The notes under the pieces: generated by a model
Seen by the model: only the letters and a program-made list of their open reading frames with translations
Told to the model about the DNA's origin: nothing
The model's database searches: none
Shown: piece by piece, positions 10,601 through 42,395 of the stretch
Numbering within the stretch: the first letter of the stretch is position 1
How the letters are laid out: every line of letters begins with the position of its first letter
From: Lycocorax pyrrhopterus obiensis
Taxonomy: Eukaryota; Chordata; Aves; Passeriformes; Paradisaeidae
Length of the DNA: 64,000 nucleotides
Assembly (NCBI GenBank): GCA_014706295.1
Contig: JACSVZ010000001.1
Span: forward strand, 80,536,237 to 80,600,236
Reading direction: 5' to 3'
Program-made: the position numbers and the translations under genes

Positions 10601-12954
10601 CCTCTACTCTGACTCACTCTGTTTTGTCACACTTCAGAAATATTTAAGCCTAGAAAAGTCTTTGAAGCTATTTGTCAACTGTTTTACAAAGGCAGTTTAA
10701 AAGGTACTGCAAGACATGGTTGTGTTTTCAGTCACATCTATCAACCCAGACATTCTGTCAGCCGGGGAAGCCTTGTGGACTTCTTCATCCTAAGAAACTG
10801 TGATCAGCTTCAAAGCATAGCAGGATGCTGTCTGGTCCCAAAATGACACTAAGAATGATGCTGAAGTCTCTTCTTCATAAATAGTCCCCGTGGTTTCAAT
10901 GCAAGTTTTGCCAAGTAAGAACCTAAATTCTGTACGAAAAGGAGTGATGAAAGTTTTGTTCTGTATAAATTGCACACTTTATATTTCAGCGTGAAGTTTA
11001 AATGCCTGTAATTTGATTACCTAGTGTTTCATATTTGGGATTATGATCTTTCTGCTTGGAAGTTTAAAATTTGGATAAAAAGAGATGAAAGATTTGGTTG
11101 AAAGTTGATGCCTGAACAGTTTCTGGAAAGACAAACTCATGTTTCTGCATATGCAGCAAAGGCAATGTTAAAATATTCTGCCCAGCTACACTTGTGACTG
11201 TGAGCAATGTTGGATTAAAACCATGTGAAGTTGATATTTCCAGGTCAAGGCACAGGCATGAACAAATGTGCTGTGCACACTGTGAATGAAGGATCCTGTC
11301 CAGGACACTCTTCAATCTTCCATTGAAACACACAGCTTTGTTGTTCACCAGTGTAGACCAGAGGCAAAATCAGAGCAGAAAGTTTTCATAGCAGTCCCAC
11401 ACGATCCTCAGATACTTTGACACACATGTGGGTACCAGCAAGCCAGAATTTGGCTCTGTGGATATTTGTTAGTAGTTATCAGTAATTTCAAAATCTTCCG
11501 TGGGTTTTTTGAGCACTGGACTTCATCTTATGCAGCCACAGTGGCAAGAGACAGTGTTGTGCAACCAGCACTGATGCTCTCATTTTACCCAGTGAGCATC
11601 TCCCAGGACAGAGGGTGAGGATATGTGGTAAAACTTCTCTTTGGACATCTTTGAACATCAGGGACCAGGGTCATATCTCACTCCAGGAGACAAAACTAAC
11701 CCTAATTTGAAGTAAATCTCCTACACCACATATGATCTAGTTATGGGGCTCTCAATACCAACTGTTTTAATAACTTGACCCCCTCCTGTTGTGCTTCATT
11801 ACTTAATAATGTAGATGTAGCCTTGGAAGAATGTAAGTGTTTAATCACTGTTACTAATACATGCAATGATGTAATCCTATAAGCAATGATAACAATTGTC
11901 TTTCGAAACAGTAGTGTTGAGTTTGGCAATGAAATAATGAAATAGAAAAAGAGAAAAGGAGAGCTGAACAGTTAGACAGTAAAAAGTTGCTATGATAAAA
12001 TGTGAGCACAGTTAAATTACCCAACACCCTATTTAATAAAATATTATAAAGATATTATAAATATCACAGTAATATTAATACCATTGTTATTACACAATAT
12101 GATATTTAAACAAATTGCTTTGTTTTATTCAAATAAAAGAGGAGACATATAAAAAGGTCACAAACATGAATATATCAGACTAGGTAAGAATTACCCAAGC
12201 CTCATAATTGAGGTAATATATTCAGTAGAAAATATCTAACAGGCATTTCTCTTGTAGAAGGTCACACAAAAAGGAAGAGGGAGAAAATGAGCACCAAATG
12301 CTGCACCAAACCTGAGCTAGTGGAGGAATCCAAGATAGAGCCAGAGAGTATTTTCATTTGGAAAATTTTAAAACACAATTATGAAAGAGCATGAGAAAGC
12401 AAGGAGAGGGGAGTAGGATAAAATGAAGCAGAAGCAAGATGCAACAAGCCTAATCAAAGCCTCTGTTTGAAAATCCAGTGCTTTTCAAACATTATTGTGT
12501 GATTCATGATCAAATTTGCATCTGAAAAGTGAGAGCAGTATTTTCAAAAGGAGCTACTGCTCTAGTGCCTCAGGTACAATATTCAGTGCCAATATTTTTT
12601 TTCATTTAGAAGTCAAATAGAAACACTGAAAAGAGTTGACTTGAAGCCAACTGAGGGGCTGTTTTGATTTTGGTTTTTCTTTTTTCCCTTCTCACTGATA
12701 CAAAAAAAAAATCAAACTTTTAATGTCAGAGAAGAGTTCCAGACAATCAAAGAACAAACATCTAATTTAATTCATAGATAATTGTAAAAAAAACCCAAAG
12801 AAAATCAAAGTCCAGTTTCACAAAGTTGTCATTGAGACTTCCTTTTAAAAAATATTTAGTGTGTTATAGATACTTCCTGAGGAACTGAGAGCCCCAGAAA
12901 CAAATCCCATCTCCACCTCTGAGGCAAGGTTTTGGTAGCAGGGTGGTGACTACA
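7689..12954. other. Intergenic DNA upstream of FUT4
   Basis: AT-rich sequence with only short open frames (94 codons or fewer), none recognisable. Short poly-A runs occur near 7710 and 8650. The one structural feature I noticed is the perfect inverted repeat at 8570-8609, listed separately. No RNA gene or exon was recognised. Confidence 0.6.
8570..8609. repeat. Perfect 17-bp inverted repeat (hairpin)
   Basis: Left arm TCTTGATAAATAACACT (8570-8586) is the exact reverse complement of the right arm AGTGTTATTTATCAAGA (8593-8609), separated by six bases (GATTTT). A G-T and an A-T pair could extend the stem into the loop. Pairing stops immediately outside the arms. No flanking terminal repeats or coding sequence indicate a transposon, and the stem is too short for a typical pre-miRNA. 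Confidence 0.85.
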
Positions 12955-13310
12955 GGGGTGGCTGCTGTGAGAAGTTCTAGAAGCTTCCCCTGTGTCCAAC
13001 AGAGCCAATACCATCTGTCTCCAAGACAGACCTGCTGCCAACCAAGGCTGCACCGATTAGCAGTGGTGGTAGTGCCTCTGGGATAACAAATTTCAGAAGG
13101 GAAAAGTTACTGCACAGAAGCAATTGCAGCCAGAGAAGAGAGGAGTGAGAATATGTAAGAACAACCCTGCAGACACCAAGGTCAGTGGAGAAGGAGAGGC
13201 AGGAGATGTTCCAGGAGCCAGAGCAGCCCGTGGGGAAGACCATGGTGAGGCAGCTGTGCCCCTGCAGCACATGGGGGTCCATGGTGAAACAGCCTCTGGA
13301 GGACCCCATT
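12955..13310 (+). mobile_element. Avian endogenous-retrovirus LTR fragment (5' part, plus orientation)
   Basis: The run of blocks AGAAGCTTCCCCTGTGTCC, CTCCAAGACAGACC, GTGCCTCTGGGATAACA, AGTTACTGCACAGAAGCAA and ACAACCCTGCAGACACCAAG is in the order I recall for the same passerine LTR family as the piece at 7303-7688. This copy carries the other end of the element and lies in the opposite orientation. Edges are approximate. Open frames through it (for example 13124-13360) are incidental. Confidence 0.6.
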
Positions 13311-16300
13311 TCTTCTCTGGTTTTATGCAGTACCTAGAAGGATCCACATTTGTTTCATAAGTGGCATGATAATACAAAGCGAACTAATATTCATTTGGTG
13401 TTACCTCACTGTAATAATGGTTTAAGAGTGAGAGTGGTAAGTTATTTCAGGTTCCATGCTGACTCTGTGGTTCTTTGATACTATGATAGCTCTTATAGAG
13501 AGAAGCTTATTTATGTTAAACTTTCATTAAATCAGGCTAGATACCGAATCACGAACTCTTGCCTTCTGAAATGCTCAGTTTAATGGATGAACTCAGCGTA
13601 AAGCATTATAAGGCATCTCTTCAATTACATTACGATCATCTGCTGGAACTTAGAATCCCTTTGAAAAAGAGAAGACTACGAAAGTGTTGACTTTCACAGT
13701 TGCACGTTTGTCAGCAAGAACATCTTGTAATCTTTGGATTGTGACATCTTCGTCACTGGTGGAAATAGGGATCAGATTCGGCTACTTACAACATCAGATT
13801 AAAAAGTAGCATGAGGATATGAATAAAACAACAAAAAGGAAATAGCTCCATATTCAAGTAGAACTTTATTTGAAATCCTATAAATACAGATCTACATTTC
13901 CAAAGGTAGCTAGTTATGCTGATGTTTGATTTGACACATCCAAGCAGGCACAGGTCTTCACAGCACTGACATTCAGCTATCTGTAAAAAAGACAACACAT
14001 GCTCTAAGGATGGATGAGACACCACATAGTGAGCCCTCCAAACCACTGGTCACTTTTAGGGAAAGGCAGTAAAAGGAAGACGCAAAAATGCATTAACTTA
14101 AGTAAATTCAGCAATATGAATATATATTTTTTTCTTTTTCTCTCTTCTATTTATATCTCCTGCATATTTTCCCTTCATTTTTTACAGTTTCTATCTCTGT
14201 GTTGCTGAACTGTATTCCCCTCTTTTCTGTTTCCTTCAGGAATTTCTAACCTTCCGTATGTCTCCTCTTTCATTCCCCTTATCAGTGCTTCTTCCTTTTC
14301 CTTTTGCTAGTTCCTGTCCTTCTGGCACTAAACACAGTGGGCTCATCTTCTCTCTAGAAATGTCTCTTCCCTTTTGTCCATTTCTATAGCCTGTACACCA
14401 CTAGTCTCTCCTTTCTCCCCCAGATCCTTACACAGAAAAGAGTGTGTGAATGGAGATGGTTTGGTGAATATAGGAGCTGAAGCCAGATTGCTCACAGTTT
14501 TTCTCCCATTACGTATCTTTTCTGCCATCTCTTCTCTCACAATGCCTGCCCGCCCACTGCAAAACAGGCAGCATAGCTAGTGAGGAGAGAAACACTTATC
14601 TCTAGCAGCAGTCCCTGAGAATGAAGGTACATCCAAATTCCCAAAGGAAAATCAACAGATTTTCAGCACCTACATAAATCTGAATAAACTGCCTTGTTTT
14701 AAAGTTCTTCTTTCTTCATGATTCTTAACAGGAAATGGAGAAGATCATGATCTTTGAAAACTCTGCTTGCCTTCACTAGAAGCCTGAGGTACATGAGCTT
14801 TAAAATGATGCCAACATCTCAAAACTCTGACTCATTCTATAGTTGTTAGGTCTGCTCTATAACTAAAGTGTTCCTACAAGTAGTAACTCTAAAGTAAAGG
14901 CAGCGTGGCAGAAGGCTGTACTAGTTAAACACTTCTTATACCAGTATTAACTTAATCCATGCTGCTCTTGTAACTAAGATGCCACTATCTCCTGATCTCA
15001 CAAGATGATGATACTCATGCAGCTTCCTGTATTTTTAAACCACTATCCCCCAGAATGTGGGAAGGAGCTTCATGTAATGGCAAAATATGCTGAGTTCATA
15101 TATTCTGCAAGCTCATGGCACTAAAAATATTCCTCTTACAAAGCTAACAAACCCTGTTTCCTTAGGGTTGGAAAAGAGTTAGGTTAGGAGAGAATGTGGG
15201 CACACACTAAAATCTATGAAGAACAGGTCTGCTCCACAAAAGCCACGCTCCACAGACTGTAAAGAGAGCATTTCCCAGAGCACCAGCTGACCATTGCAGG
15301 CAAATACTAAAATGCCTGAAAGAATACCTAGATCAAGCTCTTTTCAGGACGTGTGCTGGAGGAGTGCTTTTCCAAACAACTGAATTTCTTATGGTTGGAC
15401 ACTAAGAACAGTAAGGTTCATAATGAACATGAAACCAACACTCACCATCTATCAGTAGGAAACAAGTGATTATTCCACATATTTGCGAAAGGTTTCAGAA
15501 TATGAAATAAGGTGATTCAACACAGCAGTCCTGAACAAATTTCTTATGCAAAGATTTCGAAGTCTGTTGCCTACTTACTAAAGGAAGAGATGGGTTAGCT
15601 CTGCAGAAAGATGCCCTGCAACTTAAAAATGAGGTATTATAGTGAAAGTTTCTTATTATTGACTCTTACTTTTCATTCTTGCATGTCTTGAGTAGAATTG
15701 AGGCTGTAAAAGTAAATCGCTTCTATTCTGTGACACTGGTTTCAGGCTTCTAATGGAGAAATTGTTTTTCACATTCCAAACTTCTTCCAGAGCCACTGTT
15801 AACAATTTGGCAAAATAGTAGCTTTATAACTGATTACTTTAGCTTGTTCTGGAATTAATATAATACTACACCATAATATTCTTCCATAGTTAATGAAAAG
15901 AGATTGATGTATTCAGAGAGCAATTCAGATTGCTAAAGGTACACAATGCTGTGTAGAATAGCTTAGGACTACTCAGGTTCCTAACTGAAGCAAGATACAG
16001 CTTGCCTATAACATATAAGAAACAGCAGTAATACCACTGATGCATCCAGCATCCTTTTTTTGTCATACTGGAATAGCAAATTCCCTCATAAAAATACAGA
16101 AAACAACAACACCCACCCAAAAAAAACCAAACCAAACCAAACCCAACACTAACCAAACAAACAAAATCCAAAGCCATCATGACCAGAACAAAATAAAAAG
16201 TAAATTTATTTTGTGGAAAGGTTACAATTTACTGGCCATCTAATTTATTTTAAACAATACACTTTAGTAGTCTAAACTGTGTAAATAGGTAACCATCCAA

Positions 16301-17659
16301 CCTGACAACTGCTGTCTATTAGAGCCCAGGTCACTTAGTAAGAATCTCTCATTCTCCAAACAGCTGTAAAAGGAATTCAGTACTCGCTGAATACTCTGTA
16401 CGCCAGCATCTATCTGTATTTATCATATTTATCGTTTATCATTGTTATGCTATGCCTGTATCATTATGCTATACATATAATTTCTGCACTGAGCTTGCTA
16501 TAGATCCATATTATACCGTCCTGTAATAAATATTTGTGTAGTGTTTCTGTATTATCTTTAGTACTTTAAGCCTTTGTAACACACATTTCTTTGGGAGACT
16601 CCTCAAAAGTCATGTGAACATATAAGGTAGCATCCATTTATTCAACCAGACTGAAATATTCCAGACAATTTTGATCCATTGGCAGGTGGGTGCAGAAAAA
16701 ATAGTTGTGTTCAGCTCTCAGTAATATTAGGCACATGAGCAGATCGAGCAGACCAGTGTTAACATCTGCAATTCAGCTCTGTGCTCAGAATCCCTTTTCA
16801 GTCAACAGGAAAAGAACAGGCACTTTTAGAGCAGGACACATGCAATGACAGGTATCTAGGACAGGTCAAAAGAATGTCCAAAATGCCTTTTTTCCTCTGC
16901 TTACCACAAACAGAGGCTACCTAAGTAATTCCCTATACAGGCTAATCACAGTAATAAGAGTTGCAGGCTCAAATGGCCTTTACATCTACTGGGAATTGAT
17001 TACATCACCTAATTTACGTACATTTTTTTCTGTGAATCCAACTGTTTTAAATTCATTTTGAGTGAGTTTAGAATTGGGTCTCAATCCTACACAAAAGAAA
17101 CAGTATTCTAAAAACTACAGCAGTTCTTTCAAAGAAAAAGGTAACAAAACCTCCCTACTGCTTGGCAATTGTTTCCGTTTTATAAACTGATAGATCATAT
17201 AGAATTACCCATGTTCTCGCTGGTCTCATAATTTCTGACAAAAAAAAAGAAAAGAGTAATAAAGACTGTATGCAATTGTGCTGTTTCTAAACGTTCTGCA
17301 TGCTATTACATAAATGTTCTGGGTTGGTTTTTTCAAAATAATAATTTCGCTACAGTTCCTCAAAACAATCACTTGTCCTGACAAACACTTGGCATTTGCT
17401 GATAAAGAGGAGTACCTGCAGCTGGATGTTTAACGTTGCATTCTTCTTTCTCAAAATGAAGGTGCTCCTCAAGTATTTCTTTAACTCTCCTAGGTAGCTC
17501 AACATGCACACATTTCTGCCCTGTTAGTAAAACATATTACAAAACAACCAGTTATTATAAATCCCCTGAATGCTGAGATACTTTGCTGAATGCAATGTCA
17601 AGTTACGGTACTCTGCATCTGTCTTCAATACACTGTGAACCAAATCATTTACAAATACA
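13311..17659. other. Intergenic DNA, nothing recognised
   Basis: AT-rich and rich in stops, with no open frame resembling a known protein. A short A/C-rich simple stretch lies at about 16100-16165. No CR1, RNA gene or exon was seen. Confidence 0.55.
16118..16165 (+). repeat. AC-rich simple sequence, (AAACC)n-like
   Basis: Imperfect repeats of CCAAA/AAACC units in an otherwise AT-rich intergenic region. They are too irregular and short to suggest anything but slippage. Confidence 0.6.
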
Positions 17660-18500
17660 TGATAGTGTTCAGCCTGGCCCTTCTCCCCAACGTCGGGCAA
17701 TTCCTCAGGATACGAGGACGGTACAGGACAGGACCCTGGTGGGTACTCCCGGATGGGGAGTAGTCAAAGCCACCCCAGGGCACTCGGGCAGACGGCCACT
17801 GTGCCTCCCCATGACAGACATCCCAAGGCAGGGCCGTGGATGGAGAGGCACCCAAGAAGATGTCTTCGCTGCAGGAAGTCTCCAAGGAGCTGAAGAGGGA
17901 TGCGGACACCCCGTGGCACCAGGGGAGTCTCTGCCTGCCAGCGCGCTACCCGCAGCCCTGCCGCGGTGCTGGGGGACATCAGTGAGGAGCCGCGGGGAAC
18001 GGCTCTGCTCCCGAGGGGACAGCGAGGGGTGGGGCAGGGGCGGCCGGGGACCGGGGACGGCCGTGCTCACAGGGCTGCTCGCCGCGGGCACCGCTGCCCG
18101 GCTCCCCGGCCGCCGCCGCGGGCACCTGCCGGCCCGCCGCCCTCATGGCCGCCGCCGCCGCGCCCGGGCTGTTGCCGCGGGGTTGCCAGGCCGCCCGGCA
18201 GGCGGGGCCGCCACGTCGGGGCTGCGCCTCGGAGCTGCCGGCTCCCGAGGGACCGAGTGGCCACCGAGGCAGGGTGCGGCAGCCGCCAGCCCCAGGGACA
18301 GCAGGCCCTGGCCGCCGCTTGGGGCACCGGGTGGGGGACAGCTCTGGGTACCATTACGAGCTACTCCTCTGTGTCACTCAGCATGGCCACGGGAGCGGGG
18401 CACGCACATCACGAACTCCGTACCCCTGTGGGCTGTCACCACGGGCCTGCCCTGCGGAAGGATGCCGTGTCAGCCTCGGCCGAGGCAATGCCGGACTGAG
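17660..18500. promoter_or_regulatory. Orphan CpG island
   Basis: GC content and CpG density rise sharply from about 17.66 kb, peak around 18.0-18.3 kb with runs such as GCCGCCGCCGCGCCCGGG, and fall back to AT-rich sequence by about 18.55 kb. No recognised gene starts here: FUT4 begins 11 kb to the left and ANKRD49 ends 1.4 kb to the right. GC-rich open frames exist on both strands. One plus-strand frame begins with ATGGCCGCC at 18145, in good initiation context, and runs 143 codons to 18576. None resembles a known protein. It could be the promoter of a noncoding RNA, an alternative upstream FUT4 promoter (minus strand), or a decayed first exon. Confidence 0.5.
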
Positions 18501-18576
18501 GGGAAGAATGACAGAGTCCAGTTTAACTGATGTAGATCTACTGGTACTCAAAAGTACTAGCTTGGTCATAAAATGA

Positions 18577-19445
18577 GGCAACCTCAGACATTGCTTATTG
18601 GACTGAAGTGGCCTTGTAATCCACGTCTCTGTTATTCCTTGATGCATTTCAAGGTATATTGATCTTCCACAGATGTTCTGAAACCAAACTTTCAAAGATA
18701 ATAGGCGTTAAAATCATCGTATACCATTCATAGCTTAGAGGCTGTGCTTTGTTATCTAACAAGTGCTGAACATAACACACTGTTTCTAAAAGGCAGGTTA
18801 CTGAGACACCCTCCACAGTAGCTTGATCAGAGCACCAAATGTGGGCCAACATACCCCAACCCTGCTGCTGCTGCTACTGCTACAATTGTGCTTCATATGT
18901 TTTAGTGGAAGGAGCTTGGGATCACTCAGTAAGGCATCTGCATGGGACAGTGAAGTGTTTATTACAGCTCTCATAGTGACAGTACTTCAGCTCTTACATT
19001 CAATTTTCAGGTCAACTTGTTTAACAGAGAAGCAACTTTCTCCACTTCTAAATTACAGATAGTAAAGTTGAAGCTGAAAATCATACAGCATGCCCTTACC
19101 ACGGGGAAATTTTAGTGTACTAACTCAAAAGTACAAGAGAAATACTAAATAACCTGTAACTAAATCAAACACAACAGTATGCTGGCTGTTTATCCTCACA
19201 TGGTTGTGGCTCATTTTTTCCAACTAATGCCACATTCTTGACATTAAGTCTTTATGCAACTTAATCGCAAGGGAAAAGTAAACAGGATCTTGATAGAAAG
19301 TCACTTCCTTGCAAAGCACCAGGAAAAAAAACCCCAAAAACTACTTTCTTATCCTATGAATAATGTGTTTGATTTATGAACAGGCAATTGCATTGATAAA
19401 TGGGCTTTCAATTAAAAATATGACAAAATACTTCGGGTTAAATAT
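18577..19445. other. Intergenic DNA between orphan CpG island and ANKRD49
   Basis: AT-rich, with a short CTG-rich stretch near 18861-18876. No gene, repeat family or RNA was recognised. Confidence 0.55.
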
Positions 19446-19451
19446 TTTATT
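19446..19451 (-). terminator. ANKRD49: ANKRD49 polyadenylation signal
   Basis: This is the first minus-strand AATAAA (TTTATT on plus) downstream of the ANKRD49 stop codon. It gives a 3'UTR of about 0.5 kb (19927 down to about 19430). I saw no earlier canonical hexamer. Confidence 0.55.
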
Positions 19452-19927
19452 TTATAATAAGCCTTACATCAGGTTCATTTAACATTTTGTGTATCACCCA
19501 AATAAGTTACATTCATTCTGAGCTTTCATGCAGTTTTAAAAAAGTTAAGATTTCTCAATAAATAATTTTCAAGTGAGCTGTAATAAACTCTGCATAACCA
19601 AGCCAGAATTTTTCCACATCAAGTAAATATTCCAGTTTTCCCTCCTGCTTTGACACTACAGACAACTTACAAAGGCCTCTGCAAATCTGCACTAATTCAA
19701 TGGAAACTCACAGAAATTACTGAGACTTTCTGACTACCTTGGCTAACAGCAGTAACGCTTCAAAGTACGAGCGTGACCACTGAGCTGCGCTGCAGGAAGT
19801 GACATTTTGCCTGAGGAGAATACTGAAGTATCTTACATTAAAACCTCGTTGAAAGAGACAGACCACCACCGATGGGCATGCAGAACACTAACAAGAAAGA
19901 GGCAGAAAACCTCACATTCACAAGCTT

Positions 19928-21486
19928 TTATGGGGACACAGCATTTATGCAGTCTTCTACTATTTCAAAAAGGTAGTGATATATATCAGTCCTCCTTGCA
20001 ATGTCAAGGGCAGTTTCATCCAAGTTGTTTTTCAACTCTGGCTTCACATAGCGGTTCATCAGCAGGAGTTCAAGGGTTTCCCTGCTGTTTTTGTTTCCTG
20101 CAGCAATGTGCAGGGGTGTCAGCAGACCATTTGTCTGCGCGTTGATGTCTGCGCCCTGCTGAAGCAGGAACGCGGCCACGCTGGTGTTGTTCCACTTGCA
20201 GGCGCTGTGCAGGGGCGTCCAGCCATCCACGGTCTGTGCGTGAACGTCGGCCCCTTGGGCCACCAACTCGTGTGCAACATCCAAGTGCCCGCTGTAGGCA
20301 GCTCGATGGAGAGGAGTGTATTGATCTTCATCACGAGCATTCACGGGAGCCAGCTTTTCCGTCAAGAGCCTCTTCACGGTACTCAGCTGTTTAAAGAAAA
20401 CAGGGAACTTCACGTGATTCTACGAAACAAGATGTATGGCTGTGACGGTCCTGAAGCTCTATGGAAAAGCAATTTCTGTCAGAGTCAAAAGCACTTAAGT
20501 GTAACAAGGGATTTTAAAATGAAACCAACTATTGTTACTGGGATGGAGGATTTTGTGGTTTTTTCGTTTGTTTTGCATGGGTTGTTTTGTTTTTAAAGAG
20601 CTACAACATGAACATCAATTGCAATGCCTTTAGGAGTACCTTCCCTTACACCTCTTCACCTCCCCTCTTCACTGTGAAGACATATGTACCTCCACAAACC
20701 TGCAGATAGAGCTTTTGTGTGTAAGAAAGGCAACTAATGAAAATAAATGTACACATGGGTGTAGTAAGCTACAAAAAAAGGAATCTTCGTCATCTCTTCC
20801 TCACTTTCAACAATAAAGTTGAAGGGTTTTTTCCCATAAAAATATATAAAAATAGTCATTTGTTATCTGCATATGGAGCTTCTGAAACATTAAAATTTCA
20901 GATACTCTCCACGCCAGCTAAAAGGCTTACTTGCCATGAAGAGCCTAGAATGCTTTCAGTTTACAGAAGTTACAGCAAAGTGCTGTTACTTGAACTTTGA
21001 ACTGAAATAAAACTTTTGTTCTAAAAGCTAGTGAATCCAGAGATGTTTTAGTATGTGTCAGCTACAAAGCGAGATGTTTTACATACAGTGGCTCGCAAAA
21101 CCAGATCAAAACAGCTCAGAGAAAGAAAGGAAGGTATAGGTAAATTTTTGTTTCTGGATGAGATTATAGATATGTGCTCAAAATAACATTCTTGTAAATG
21201 ATACCTATGAACAGAGCAAGTACTTTACCCGATTGTTTTCAGCTGCCCAGAGCAGCAATTTCTCTGGATTTTTTTCCATTTTCTTTTCTTGCATTTCGTA
21301 CCATTCCTGACTTCTTTCTTGCTCATCATCGTCATCGTCAGACTGTCCTGACCAACAGCTCTGAGTTCCTACAGGAATCAAATGCCTGTGCGTCTCCAGC
21401 AGTTCAAGTTGGTTAAAATGCTCCGTGAAGTCTTCAAACAGCTCGCTGTCATCATCATCTTCATCAGCTTGCTTGTCTTTATTCAT
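19928..21486 (-). CDS. ANKRD49: Ankyrin repeat domain-containing protein 49
   Basis: Two coding exons, 21486-21229 and 20386-19928, joined in phase 0 across a GT..AG intron (20387-21228), give 238 aa; the human protein is 239 aa. The N-terminal half is acidic (Asp runs at about residues 9-13 and 50-54) and ends in LLLWAAENNR. The second exon holds ankyrin repeats at about 105-137 (YTPLHRAAYSGHLDVAHELV), 139-170 (DGWTPLHSACKWNN) and 172-205 (GLLTPLHIAAGN), then LELLLMNRYVKP and IARRTDIYHYLFEIVE. It is a small conserved protein reported in germ cells; its molecular partner is not evident from sequence. The start ATG at 21486 is the first in frame after a plausible 5'UTR acceptor (AG at 21501-21500). 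A GTACC donor at 21997-21996 in the CpG island suggests an upstream noncoding exon. It lies head to head with MRE11. Confidence 0.95.
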
Positions 21487-22300
21487 TTTCAGTCAGGATC
21501 TGTGAGCAGCAGATGTACAACAATATTTACAGTAACTGTAACTGTTATCGGTGCACTGTCGATAAAACCATCTGATGGATGATGCGAACGTCAACAAACA
21601 GCAAAACTCAAGATCAAACTCAGTGTTCCTCCGCTAACTCGGGCTTTCCCAGGTCTGACAAAACTCCCAGATAACATCCATGCTAGAAAAGCACCGTGTT
21701 ACCCCGACCCCCGAACGGCACCACCTTCGCACTGGCAGTGCAACACCGTGCGGGCCTTTGCTGACTGCCCTCCAAACGCTGCTCACGTTACTAAAAAAGG
21801 GTCTGGAGAGCAGCCCGGGCTTTGGGGCAGAGTCTCTGCTCCGCCCCAACGGCGCGGCTCGGCCCGCAGCACCGGCCCCGCTCCCCTCCGCGGGGCCCAC
21901 ATCACCCCGGGCAGGCCCCACCGCCCCGCAAGAGACCGACCGATCCCCGCCGGCCCCGCAGGTCTCCCATCCGCCCCGCTCCGCCCCGCTCCGGTACCTG
22001 CGGCCCCAGCACCGCCGGGGGCTCCGGGGGGACGGGCCCGGCGAGCGCTTCCGGGCCGCGCGGCCGCCGGACGTGACGGAAGGGCAGGGGTGGGGCCCGG
22101 CCGGAGCAGCGGCGGGAGCGGGAGCGGGGCGGGTGGTAGAGCTGGGGCAGTGGTCACTCACTCTGATCGCACTTCACCGCGCTCCCTGCGCTCACCCAGC
22201 GCCTGGTTTGGTCTCTTGCGCTTCGCGTACCGTCTGTGAAGAGAGGAGCTGACTGACCGCGCTGTGCCAGAGCCTTCCCCTGAGGAGCCTTGGTACAAGG
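21487..22300. promoter_or_regulatory. Divergent ANKRD49 / MRE11 CpG-island promoter
   Basis: The two start codons lie 815 bp apart on opposite strands, and the interval contains a CpG island (about 21.78-22.15 kb) without an obvious TATA box. On the minus side, CCGCAG|GTACC with the donor at 21997 and an acceptor just above 21499 would make a noncoding ANKRD49 first exon ending at 21998. On the plus side, the MRE11 5'UTR leads into the ATG at 22301. One island between divergent starts implies a shared bidirectional promoter. The same head-to-head pair exists in human. Confidence 0.75.
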
Positions 22301-42087
<19,787 letters not shown>

Positions 42088-42395
42088 TTTCTGGCTCACT
42101 ATGCAAGAGAGACCATGGAAGTTTGTGAAGAAAATGGAAAGCAGCTTGCAAGGCTTTCTCTATATGATATTTCTCTGTAAATGATGGCTTGCCTTCTATT
42201 TTCACTTCTGTGAAATGGTTTGGTTTTTTTTTCCAGCAGCACCAAATTTGGTATAATTTGTCTGTTATATTGCTTGATGCACTAGACTAGAGGGTCTGAT
42301 ATTCTAAAGTACTGCCCAAAAGTGCAAGTTCTCTCTAAAACTCTCAAACTCTGGGTTTTTTTGGGATGATAATAAAAATGACAGTTATGCCTTTT
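42088..42395 (+). other. MRE11: MRE11 3' untranslated region
   Basis: Follows the TGA at 42085-42087. The first AATAAA on the plus strand is at 42371-42376, so a 3'UTR of about 0.3 kb is the simplest reading. No coding content. Confidence 0.65.
42371..42376 (+). terminator. MRE11: MRE11 polyadenylation signal
   Basis: First canonical AATAAA downstream of the MRE11 stop codon, 284 bases after it, in an AT-rich setting. Confidence 0.65.

Noticed and set aside
12856..13377. Open frames of 65-110 codons on both strands
   Set aside because: They fall in an LTR fragment and have no family resemblance.
17583..18530. A 315-codon plus-strand open frame across the orphan CpG island
   Set aside because: Translation is Arg/Pro/Gly-rich with no recognisable domain, overlaps other equally open frames on both strands, and is explained by GC content. 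Kept only as part of the island entry.
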